DNA of 35,847 nucleotides from Vibrio tasmaniensis 1F-187 (GTDB taxonomy: Bacteria > Pseudomonadota > Gammaproteobacteria > Enterobacterales > Vibrionaceae): the NCBI RefSeq assembly GCF_000272405.2, contig NZ_AJZM02000044.1, forward strand, positions 1 through 35,847, in the 5' to 3' direction. The position numbers were made by a program, and so were the translations under genes. Below, one piece after another: positions 28,796 through 35,847 of the stretch. Numbering within the stretch: the first letter of the stretch is position 1; each line of letters begins with the position of its first letter. The notes under the pieces were generated by a model, which worked only from the letters and a program-made list of their open reading frames with translations, searched no databases and was not told the origin of the DNA.

Positions 28796-30337
28796 ATGTC
28801 AGACGTTGTGAATAATGCGAACTCTGAAGTAGAAGAGAAAAGCTATAAAGAGCTACACCGCCCTGCTTCTGAATTTGAGAGCCGCTCAGATTACTTAGAT
28901 CACGAACTTCAAATCATGAAGCCTCGTCGTTTTGGCCTAAACCTTCCAGGCCGTGATTTCCGTTTTGAACTTGAAGATCTTGTTCCTGCACTTGCTGGTA
29001 CCATCGGTATCATCGCGATGTACTCTGCAGTAATGATGTCTTGGGCTGATGGCCTAACTCAAGCTTGGGATCACGTAAACCTAGGTAAAGACTTCGCGAT
29101 TGAAGTTGCTCGTGTAGAAATGCTGATTCCTGCACTGCTGTTCTGTATCCTTGCTTCTGGTTTCTTCAACCCGAAAGCAAACCTTGCCGGTAACCACGGC
29201 CCAATGATTCCTCTTATTGGTACCATCGCTCTCGCTGGTGCTCACCCTCTTGCATTGGCTATCCTTATCGGTGTCTTCGGTCTAATCCTAAGTTTCCTAA
29301 AAGGCGGCTCCAAGCTGGTTAACCTGACTTCGGAAGGTACCGCTGGTGGCTTGCTCATTTTCTTAGGCCTAACGGGTACCATGAGCCAAATTAACTCGAT
29401 TCAAGCATGGGCGGTTGGTCTTCAATCTTCTACTGTTGAAGCGGGTAGCATGGGTTACGTTGGTTTAATCGTTCTTGCTATTACTATTGCTATCTATGCT
29501 TTCTTAGCAAAAGTGAACAAGCGTTGGTTAGCTATCCCAGTTTGTGCATTCACAGGCCTTGCTATTGCATTAGCATTGGGCGCTGGTTTCGATATCGTAT
29601 TCGAAACTGAAATGGGTATCCCAAACCTAAACCCAGTTTACTGGTGGGGTTCGACTTCTGAAGGTTGGATGCTTGGCTTGCCAAACGTTGAACACTTCAT
29701 CGCTTCTCTACCATTTGCAATCCTAGCGGTAGCGATGTGGTCACCAGATTTCCTAGGTCACCGTATCTTCCAAGAACTAAACTACCCTAAAAAGTCTGAA
29801 AAAGTTCTGATGGACGTTGATGACACTATGACTATGTGTTCTGTGCGTCAAATGGTAGGTACAGCGGTTGGTGGTGGTAACATCACTTCTTCTTGGGGTA
29901 CTTACATGATCCCAGCAGCAATCGCGAAACGTCCAATTCCTGGCGGCGCAATCTTGCTTGGTTCTCTATGTATTATTGTTGCGATTCTTGGTTTCCCAAT
30001 GGACGTTGCAGTATGGCCACCAGTGATGCGTGTTGCGCTACTTGTAGGTGTATCTCTACCTCTACTTGAAGCGGGTATGCAAATGGTTAAGGATTCAAAG
30101 GATTCTCAAGCAGCTGGTATCTGTATCTTCGGTTCAGCGGTTGTTAACCCTGTATTAGCATGGGCTCTGACTATGCTTCTTGATAACAACGGTCTAATTG
30201 GTGATAAAGAGCGTGCGAAGCGTCTATCATTTGTAGACAAGATTGTAATCCCAGTTGGCGTTTTAGTTATCTGTTTAGTAGCAATGCTTGCAGTTGGTAT
30301 GCTAGAAAGTCAATATGGCCTAAAAGCTTGGCTATAA
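28796..30337 (+). CDS. DUF3360 family multi-pass membrane protein, putative anion or organic-acid transporter
   Basis: This is a 513-residue inner-membrane protein with a charged N-terminal tail of about 60 residues and roughly 10-12 hydrophobic helices. I recognise it as the DUF3360 family found widely in Vibrio. Segments such as NHGPMIPLIGTIALAGAHP and LIGVFGLILSFLKGGSKLV recall the SulP and NCS2 transporter fold, so a secondary transporter is likely, but the substrate is unknown. The coding sequence uses a narrow set of codons like pflB, suggesting high expression. A GAGGAAT ribosome site precedes the ATG. It sits upstream of pflB behind an FNR-like box, where E. coli has the formate channel focA, and has its own terminator. 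Confidence 0.75.
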   Translation: MSDVVNNANSEVEEKSYKELHRPASEFESRSDYLDHELQIMKPRRFGLNLPGRDFRFELEDLVPALAGTIGIIAMYSAVMMSWADGLTQAWDHVNLGKDFAIEVARVEMLIPALLFCILASGFFNPKANLAGNHGPMIPLIGTIALAGAHPLALAILIGVFGLILSFLKGGSKLVNLTSEGTAGGLLIFLGLTGTMSQINSIQAWAVGLQSSTVEAGSMGYVGLIVLAITIAIYAFLAKVNKRWLAIPVCAFTGLAIALALGAGFDIVFETEMGIPNLNPVYWWGSTSEGWMLGLPNVEHFIASLPFAILAVAMWSPDFLGHRIFQELNYPKKSEKVLMDVDDTMTMCSVRQMVGTAVGGGNITSSWGTYMIPAAIAKRPIPGGAILLGSLCIIVAILGFPMDVAVWPPVMRVALLVGVSLPLLEAGMQMVKDSKDSQAAGICIFGSAVVNPVLAWALTMLLDNNGLIGDKERAKRLSFVDKIVIPVGVLVICLVAMLAVGMLESQYGLKAWL

Positions 30338-30379
30338 TGCTCATTACTACACAAAAGTAGTATTGGGATTAAAAAAAAG

Positions 30380-30412
30380 TTTGGGTGGCAACCCCTGCCA
30401 CTCAAATTTTTT
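30380..30412 (+). terminator. Intrinsic terminator of the DUF3360 gene
   Basis: TTTGGGTGGCA pairs with TGCCACTCAAA (11 bp, one G-T pair) with loop ACCCC, followed by six T. Confidence 0.88.
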
Positions 30413-30502
30413 CAACTTTTTTTGGCATTTATTGATTTAGTTTAAGGTTTGCAGAAATTTTTTAGCGTAGTCTTGAATACATAGAGTAAAGACAACATAT
30501 AA

Positions 30503-30580
30503 AAGGTAGTGACAATATATATAACCATATGACGCTCATATGCTCATATATATTGTTATTAATAAGAGTGTACTACCCTT
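30503..30580 (+). promoter_or_regulatory. Three-tier palindrome in the pflB leader
   Basis: Three nested inverted pairs are visible. AAGGTAGT (30503-30510) pairs with 30572-30580 with one bulged C. ACAATATATAT (30512-30522) pairs perfectly with ATATATATTGT (30546-30556). CATATGA (30526-30532) pairs with TCATATG (30536-30542) around CGC. The inner two tiers are separated by a 3x3 internal loop. It lies 65-142 bases before the pflB start and is not a terminator, since no T run follows the top strand. Confidence 0.7.
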
Positions 30581-30644
30581 ACGAGGGGCGCTGGCTCAAC
30601 AGTGTTAATGTACGTATTTTTTCTACTAAAAAGGTAGGTATGTC

Positions 30645-32921
30645 ATGGCAGAGCAATTTGCTAAAGCTTGGGAAGATTTTGCTGCAGGTGAGTGGCAAAG
30701 CGAAGTAAACGTTCGTGATTTCATTCAAAAGAACTACACGCCATATGAAGGCGACGAGTCTTTCCTAGTTTCTGAGGGTACTGAAGCAACTAACAAGCTT
30801 TGGTCTTCGGTAATGGAAGGTATCAAACAGGAAAACGCAACTAAAGCACCTGTAGATTTCGATACTTCTGTTATCTCTACCATTACTGCTCACGATGCAG
30901 GTTACATTGAGAAAGATCTTGAGACTATCGTTGGTCTACAAACTGAGAAGCCACTAAAACGTGCAATCATCCCTAACGGTGGTGTACGTATGGTTGAAGG
31001 TTCTTGTAAAGCATACGGTGAAACTCTTGACCCAATGGTTTCAAAAATCTACTCAGAATACCGCAAAACACACAATGCTGGCGTTTTCGATATCTACACT
31101 CCTGATATCCTAAAATGTCGTAAGTCTGGTGTTCTGACTGGTCTTCCTGATGCTTACGGCCGTGGTCGTATCATTGGTGACTACCGTCGTGTTGCACTTT
31201 ACGGTATCAACTTCCTAATGAAAGACAAAGCTGCTCAATTCGCTTCTCTACAAGAGCGTTTCGAGAACGGCGAAGATCTTGCTGCTACAATGCAATTGCG
31301 TGAAGAGATCTCTGAGCAACATCGTGCTCTAGGTCAAATCAAGCAAATGGCTGAGAAATACGGTTTCGATATCTCTGAGCCAGCTCAAACTGCTCAAGAA
31401 GCTATTCAGTGGACTTACTTCGGCTACCTAGCTGCTGTTAAATCTCAAAACGGTGCTGCAATGTCTCTAGGTCGTACTTCGACTTTCCTAGACATCTACA
31501 TCGAGCGTGATATCGCTGCTGGCAAAATCACAGAAGACCAAGCACAAGAGATGATCGACCACTTCGTAATGAAGCTGCGTATGGTTCGTTTCCTACGTAC
31601 TCCTGAGTACGATGAGCTATTCTCTGGCGACCCAATCTGGGCTACAGAGTCTATGGGTGGTATGGGTGTTGATGGTCGTACGCTAGTAACGCGTTCGAAC
31701 TTCCGTTTCCTTAACTCTCTATACACTATGGGTCCTTCTCCAGAGCCAAACATCACAGTTCTTTGGTCTGAGCAACTACCTGACGGCTTCAAGCGTTTCT
31801 GTGCGAAGGTATCTATCGATACTTCTTCTATCCAGTACGAAAATGATGACCTAATGCGTCCTGACCTTGGTTCTGATGATTACGCAATCGCTTGTTGTGT
31901 ATCACCAATGATCGTTGGTAAGCAAATGCAGTTCTTCGGCGCTCGTGCTAACCTTGCAAAAACTATGCTTTACGCAATCAACGGCGGCGTTGATGAGAAG
32001 CTTAAAATGCAAGTTGGCCCAGTTGGCGACAAGATCACTGACGAAGTACTTAACTACGATGACGTAATGGGTCGCCTAGACACATTCATGGATTGGTTAG
32101 CTAAGCAATACGTGACAGCTCTAAACAGCATTCACTTCATGCACGACAAGTACAGCTACGAAGCGTCTCTAATGGCTCTTCATGACCGTGACGTTCGTCG
32201 TACTATGGCTTGTGGTATCGCTGGTCTGTCTGTTGCTGCTGACTCACTGTCTGCAATCAAATTCGCGACTGTTAAACCAATCCGCGACGAAGATGGCATT
32301 GCAACTGACTTCGAAATCGAAGGCGATTACCCTAAATACGGTAACAACGACTCTCGTGTAGATGACATTGCTTGTGAACTAGTTTCTACGTTCATGAACA
32401 AGATCCGTAAGCTTAAGACTTACCGTGATTCAATCCCTACACAGTCAGTTCTTACTATCACGTCTAACGTGGTTTACGGTAAGAAAACAGGTAACACTCC
32501 AGACGGTCGTCGTGCTGGCGCTCCTTTCGCTCCTGGTGCAAACCCAATGCACGGTCGTGATGAGAAAGGTGCTGTAGCTTCACTAACGTCTGTAGGTAAA
32601 CTACCGTTTGCTGATGCTCAAGATGGTATCTCTTACACTTTCTCTATCGTGCCAAACGCGCTAGGTAAAGAAGAAGATAGCCAACGTGCTAACCTTGCAG
32701 GCCTAATGGATGGTTACTTCCACCACGAAGCTGGCATTGAAGGTGGTCAACACCTTAACGTGAACGTTCTTAACCGTGAAACTCTAGAAGACGCAGTTAA
32801 GCACCCTGAGAAATACCCTCAGCTAACGATTCGTGTTTCTGGTTACGCTGTACGCTTTAACTCTCTGACTACAGAGCAGCAAGCTGACGTAATCGCACGT
32901 ACATTTACTGAGTCTCTATAA
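30645..32921 (+). CDS. pflB: Formate C-acetyltransferase (pyruvate formate-lyase) PflB
   Basis: PflB splits pyruvate with CoA into acetyl-CoA and formate during anaerobic growth through a glycyl radical. The 758-residue product aligns with E. coli PflB end to end. The catalytic pair Cys417-Cys418 is seen in AIACCVSPM, and the radical glycine, Gly733, in [11 protein letters not shown]. The radical is made by PflA, encoded 1.4 kb downstream. An ATG five bases upstream (30640) is out of frame with the true start at 30645, which has AAGGTAGGT at a fitting distance. Codon use is highly restricted, as for abundant proteins. The leader carries a large palindrome. Confidence 0.99.
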   Translation: MAEQFAKAWEDFAAGEWQSEVNVRDFIQKNYTPYEGDESFLVSEGTEATNKLWSSVMEGIKQENATKAPVDFDTSVISTITAHDAGYIEKDLETIVGLQTEKPLKRAIIPNGGVRMVEGSCKAYGETLDPMVSKIYSEYRKTHNAGVFDIYTPDILKCRKSGVLTGLPDAYGRGRIIGDYRRVALYGINFLMKDKAAQFASLQERFENGEDLAATMQLREEISEQHRALGQIKQMAEKYGFDISEPAQTAQEAIQWTYFGYLAAVKSQNGAAMSLGRTSTFLDIYIERDIAAGKITEDQAQEMIDHFVMKLRMVRFLRTPEYDELFSGDPIWATESMGGMGVDGRTLVTRSNFRFLNSLYTMGPSPEPNITVLWSEQLPDGFKRFCAKVSIDTSSIQYENDDLMRPDLGSDDYAIACCVSPMIVGKQMQFFGARANLAKTMLYAINGGVDEKLKMQVGPVGDKITDEVLNYDDVMGRLDTFMDWLAKQYVTALNSIHFMHDKYSYEASLMALHDRDVRRTMACGIAGLSVAADSLSAIKFATVKPIRDEDGIATDFEIEGDYPKYGNNDSRVDDIACELVSTFMNKIRKLKTYRDSIPTQSVLTITSNVVYGKKTGNTPDGRRAGAPFAPGANPMHGRDEKGAVASLTSVGKLPFADAQDGISYTFSIVPNALGKEEDSQRANLAGLMDGYFHHEAGIEGGQHLNVNVLNRETLEDAVKHPEKYPQLTIRVSGYAVRFNSLTTEQQADVIARTFTESL

Positions 32922-32952
32922 GCTCACGCTCAATAGACAGTAAAAACTATTA

Positions 32953-32978
32953 GCCTCGCCAATGTGCGGGGCTTTTTT
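32953..32978 (+). terminator. Intrinsic terminator of pflB
   Basis: GCCTCGC pairs with GCGGGGC (7 bp, one T-G pair) around a 6-base loop, followed by six T. Confidence 0.85.
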
Positions 32979-33122
32979 ATATCTACTCTAAATCTCATCA
33001 ATACCCCCTCCCCCAAGAAAGATTAGATTGGCCACAAAAAGCACACTCGCATTCACTTTTTTTCTACAAATCCACTCAAACTACGGTACTATTTCTGTTC
33101 ATCATTTTTGAGTAACCGCTAC

Positions 33123-34124
33123 ATGAAATTCCTTCGTTATTTACCACTGATTCTCCTCTCTTGTTCATCACTGGCATCTGAACGCTCTACGTTAACTTTT
33201 GCGTTAGACAACGATGGTATCTTTGGTGTCGACCAAGACTATACCAACGGTTTATTTCTGGGTTACACATCGTCAAGTATTACGCCATACGCTTGGGTAA
33301 AACCATTGAGCCTTTCCTATTGGGGCGCAAGCTCTTTAGATAAGTGGGAAATCACCATTGGTCACAAGATGTACACGCCTTCTGACATTGAATTAGAAAA
33401 ACCATCAGCCAATGATCGTCCATACGCAGGTTACCTACATACAGAATTCAACTACATCAGCTTGAACCCACAACAAGCCCAGCGTTTTAACATCACGTTT
33501 GGTACTACAGGCGAGCGAGCACTTTCCGAAGACGCTCAAAAACTGGTTCACTCAATCACTAAATCAGACGAACCTATGGGTTGGAAGTATCAAGTTGATG
33601 ATGAGTACGCAGGTAGCCTTGGTTACTTAAGTCATTTCAACCTAATGCGTAATCAAGCATTAGCGAATACTGACTTCGAGATATCTAACGTATCAGAGAT
33701 CAACGTTGGTAATTTTAGAAGCGACATTTCTACTGGATTTATGTTCCGTTGGGGTACTGACTTGGGCGGCAACTTTGGCGCAGCGAACATCAGCACAGAA
33801 AACCCATTCAAAGCAGGCATGATAGGTGCTTCAAATACAGGTTGGTTTACTTACGCAGGTCTTGAAGGGCGTTACCGATTTAATGACCTGACTGTCGAAG
33901 GGGATCGTTCCGGTGTTAATGATTATGCAAAGAAAAATGACAAAGATCCTGCGATCTACGATGTGACTTTAGAAAACATTCAAGCGACAGCCGTACTTGG
34001 TGTTGCTTGGTATAACCGATACGTTGGTGCTTCTTTCGCACTTACCGCAAAAACACCCGATTACCAAGAAGCAACAAAGTCAGTGTACGGTACTGGTGGC
34101 ATCACTATGTTTGCTTTCTTCTAG
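33123..34124 (+). CDS. lpxR: Lipid A deacylase LpxR family outer-membrane protein
   Basis: This protein has 333 residues from the ATG at 33123. A TTG at 33108 is possible but has no ribosome site. The signal peptide ends near SSLAS (residue about 19). The mature protein begins with LTFALDNDGIFGVDQDYTNGLFLGY, the LpxR/DUF2219 signature in which Asn and Asp bind calcium. His in DAQKLVHSI fits the catalytic histidine. It ends in Phe, as beta-barrel proteins do. In Salmonella and V. cholerae-type enzymes, LpxR removes the 3'-linked acyloxyacyl chain from lipid A in the outer membrane. It lies between pflB and pflA with its own terminator, so a link to fermentation is not implied. Confidence 0.85.
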   Translation: MKFLRYLPLILLSCSSLASERSTLTFALDNDGIFGVDQDYTNGLFLGYTSSSITPYAWVKPLSLSYWGASSLDKWEITIGHKMYTPSDIELEKPSANDRPYAGYLHTEFNYISLNPQQAQRFNITFGTTGERALSEDAQKLVHSITKSDEPMGWKYQVDDEYAGSLGYLSHFNLMRNQALANTDFEISNVSEINVGNFRSDISTGFMFRWGTDLGGNFGAANISTENPFKAGMIGASNTGWFTYAGLEGRYRFNDLTVEGDRSGVNDYAKKNDKDPAIYDVTLENIQATAVLGVAWYNRYVGASFALTAKTPDYQEATKSVYGTGGITMFAFF

Positions 34125-34160
34125 CCATAGAAAAGGCTTTCACCGCCTGCTTTTCAAGTT

Positions 34161-34203
34161 AAATAAAGGCAATCATCTTCACAGGTGATTGCCTTTATTT
34201 TTA
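34161..34203 (+). terminator. Intrinsic terminator of lpxR
   Basis: A 15-bp perfect stem (34161-34175 with 34186-34200) ends in a T run. Confidence 0.9.
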
Positions 34204-34235
34204 AAGACCTAGTTACTATTTGACCCTATTTTATG

Positions 34236-34263
34236 TACCGTTTTTGTAATAAAATAAACGGTA
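34236..34263 (+). promoter_or_regulatory. Inverted repeat just before pflA
   Basis: TACCGTTT (34236-34243) and AAACGGTA (34256-34263) are perfect 8-base inverted copies with a 12-base AT-rich spacer, ending 24 bases before the pflA start. It could be an operator or a leader hairpin. There is no T run. Confidence 0.45.
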
Positions 34264-34287
34264 TAAATTCCTATACGAGAATAGCTC

Positions 34288-35028
34288 ATGTCTACAACTG
34301 GTCGCATTCACTCATTCGAATCTTGTGGTACTGTCGATGGCCCTGGTATCCGCTTTATTGTGTTTCTTCAAGGCTGCTTAATGCGTTGTATGTACTGCCA
34401 TAATCGCGATACATGGGATCTTCATGACGGAAAGGAAGTAACGGTCGAAGAGATCATTAACGAAGCAAAATCATACCGTCATTTCATGAAAGCCTCTGGC
34501 GGTGGTATCACCTGTTCAGGTGGCGAAGCGATGCTACAACCTGAGTTTGTTCGTGATTTTTTCCGCGCGGCTCAAGCTGAAGGCATCCACACTTGTCTTG
34601 ATACTAATGGCTATATTCGTAAACACACTGAAGTGGTCGATGAAGTACTAGAAGCCTCTGATCTGGTAATGCTGGATCTTAAACATATGCGAGATGAAAT
34701 TCACCACGATTTCATTGGTGTATCCAACCGACGTACTCTGGATTTTGCACGCTACCTACACAAAATAGGTAAGAAGACGTGGATTCGTTATGTGATTGTT
34801 CCTGGCTACACAGATACGCCAGAAGATGCGCATCTTCTGGGTGAATTCATTAAGGACATGGATAACATCGAAAAAGTAGAACTGCTTCCATACCACAAGC
34901 TAGGTGCTCATAAGTGGGAAGCATTGGGTCACGACTACCCTCTTGAAGGTACAAATCCGCCAAGCAAAGAAAAAATGGACGAGATTGTTGCTATCCTCAG
35001 TCAATACCATTCAAACGTAAAATACTAA
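34288..35028 (+). CDS. pflA: Pyruvate formate-lyase activating enzyme PflA
   Basis: PflA is a 246-residue radical-SAM protein that uses S-adenosylmethionine and a 4Fe-4S cluster to abstract a hydrogen from Gly733 of PflB. The cluster motif CxxxCxxC is Cys30, Cys34 and Cys37 in [32 protein letters not shown] is the SAM-binding GGE region, and [13 protein letters not shown] near the C-terminus is typical of the family. Length equals E. coli PflA. It is separated from pflB by lpxR, so it likely has its own promoter. A strong terminator follows. Confidence 0.98.
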   Translation: MSTTGRIHSFESCGTVDGPGIRFIVFLQGCLMRCMYCHNRDTWDLHDGKEVTVEEIINEAKSYRHFMKASGGGITCSGGEAMLQPEFVRDFFRAAQAEGIHTCLDTNGYIRKHTEVVDEVLEASDLVMLDLKHMRDEIHHDFIGVSNRRTLDFARYLHKIGKKTWIRYVIVPGYTDTPEDAHLLGEFIKDMDNIEKVELLPYHKLGAHKWEALGHDYPLEGTNPPSKEKMDEIVAILSQYHSNVKY

Positions 35029-35054
35029 TTTAGACTTACGTTAATAGTGATTTC

Positions 35055-35090
35055 AAACGCCTCAATTTCGATTGGGGCGTTTTCTTTTTT
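35055..35090 (+). terminator. Intrinsic terminator of pflA
   Basis: A 12-bp stem, AAACGCCTCAAT with ATTGGGGCGTTT (one T-G pair), closes a TTCG tetraloop and is followed by a T run. Confidence 0.92.
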
Positions 35091-35249
35091 GGTTAAAACA
35101 ATCCTTTCACTTTTCTTTACAACTTTTGTTTATCAATTCAAAAAATCATATTAAATCCGTGTTGAGATCATGTTTCCACTCTTAGGAATGCTGTTACTCT
35201 TACTGCAACAAAATAATATAACATTTAGTTTTTTAGTGAGGTTCCTCCC

Positions 35250-35750
35250 ATGGAAATGACCAATGCTCAGCGTCTAATTCTATCAAATCAATACTACCTA
35301 ATGTCTCAAATGGATCCTGAGAACTCAGCTAAATACCAGCGTCTACAAACGATTGTAGAACGTGGTTACGAACTCCAAATGCGTGAGCTTAACAAAGAAT
35401 TTGGTTGTTTAACTGAAGCAGAATGTCGCGAAATTATCGACATTATGGAGATGTACCATGCGATGCAAGAGTCGAATAAAATGCTTGCAAATCAAGAGCG
35501 TGCGGAAGTCGACCAACGTCGTCTACAATTCCTAGGTTTCGATATCGCTTCTGAAGCACAAATCGTACATTACGTGCGTTTCCTTGTTGATTCTGAAGGA
35601 CTTTACCCTCAATTTGACAAAGCAGATCACCACTTCAATAGCCAAATGCCAATGTTAGAAAAGTACCGTCGCATGCTAACAACGTGGCGTAACTGCCCTC
35701 GTCAGTACCACCTATGTGCGACAGAGCTATCTCAAATATTTAGTGCTTAG
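35250..35750 (+). CDS. yfbU: YfbU family protein (UPF0304)
   Basis: This 166-residue cytoplasmic protein is very similar to E. coli YfbU (164 residues) from [15 protein letters not shown] to CPRQYHL. The family is helical and of unknown molecular function. In E. coli YfbU has been reported to affect cell death on overexpression. The segment [10 protein letters not shown] and the FLGFD motif are conserved. The ATG has a TGAGG ribosome site about ten bases upstream. It is downstream of pflA behind a terminator, and so is a separate unit. Confidence 0.93.
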   Translation: MEMTNAQRLILSNQYYLMSQMDPENSAKYQRLQTIVERGYELQMRELNKEFGCLTEAECREIIDIMEMYHAMQESNKMLANQERAEVDQRRLQFLGFDIASEAQIVHYVRFLVDSEGLYPQFDKADHHFNSQMPMLEKYRRMLTTWRNCPRQYHLCATELSQIFSA

Positions 35751-35782
35751 AAGATTAGCTTTAAGTGGGCTTATAAAATTTC

Positions 35783-35817
35783 AAAAAAGGGTTACTCATC
35801 ATGAGTAACCCTTTTTT
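35783..35817. terminator. Terminator of yfbU
   Basis: A perfect 16-bp stem (35783-35798 with 35802-35817) carries A and T runs on its ends, so it can act in both directions. Confidence 0.92.
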
Positions 35818-35847
35818 AATATTCTGTCCCGTCCTGAAATGTGTTTA

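Larger units (their letters stand above)
30338..30644 (+). other. Intergenic and leader region of pflB
   Basis: This 307-base region holds the DUF3360 terminator, a weak FNR-like element (TTGAT-TTAG-TTTAA, 30432-30445), the large palindromic hairpin at 30503-30580 and a second small hairpin CCCT-TACG-AGGG (30577-30588). AAGGTAGGT precedes the pflB start codon. Confidence 0.6.

Noticed and set aside
28344..34281. Shared 11-mer CTATACGAGAA upstream of the DUF3360 gene and of pflA
   Set aside because: Matches of this length are expected many times by chance in 36 kb, so it gives no evidence of a shared operator.

Overview
The window reads as ordinary core chromosome of a marine Vibrio (Vibrionaceae), probably of the Splendidus clade. 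Evidence for this is the gene content and order (cspD/clpS/clpA, monomeric isocitrate dehydrogenase beside rluE, pflB and pflA with yfbU), moderate to low GC, Vibrio-type porin and DUF3360 proteins, and close resemblance of most products to E. coli proteins. I see no tRNA, rRNA, CRISPR array, insertion sequence, integrase or prophage gene. The species assignment is inference.

Left part (1-9.4 kb): clpS-clpA lie on the minus strand, divergent from cspD. Next come the monomeric NADP isocitrate dehydrogenase gene (minus), divergent from rluE (plus), then a small secreted UPF0319/YccT-type protein and an outer-membrane porin, both minus.

Middle (9.4-21.8 kb): a plus-strand run of dinG (Fe-S helicase), yfcA (TSUP permease), priC and rsmS (overlapping), and roxA (ribosomal oxygenase). 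A minus-strand chemoreceptor follows, then emrD, a lipoprotein-tagged oligopeptidase B, and xthA. dinG, priC and xthA all serve DNA repair or replication restart.

Right part (21.9-35.8 kb): a large lipoprotein metallopeptidase of the ImpA/M60-like type (minus) and a four-gene minus-strand basic amino-acid ABC importer (ATPase, binding protein, two permeases). A 791-bp gene-free stretch with an FNR-like box and a nested hairpin separates this from the anaerobic cluster: DUF3360 membrane protein, pflB, lpxR, pflA, yfbU. pflA makes the activase for the glycyl radical of PflB. The DUF3360 gene occupies the place that focA holds in E. coli, which makes it a candidate anion or organic-acid transporter of fermentation.

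Most transcription units end in clear intrinsic terminators. The features most worth a second look are: a heptamer repeat (CTAGCAT)n at two loci, one of which supplies the stop codon of rsmS; a large palindromic hairpin in the pflB leader; two mutually exclusive hairpins after the oligopeptidase gene; two plausible translation starts for that oligopeptidase, with and without a lipoprotein signal; and a changed Fe-S cysteine pattern in DinG. No clearly new multi-gene system is visible.
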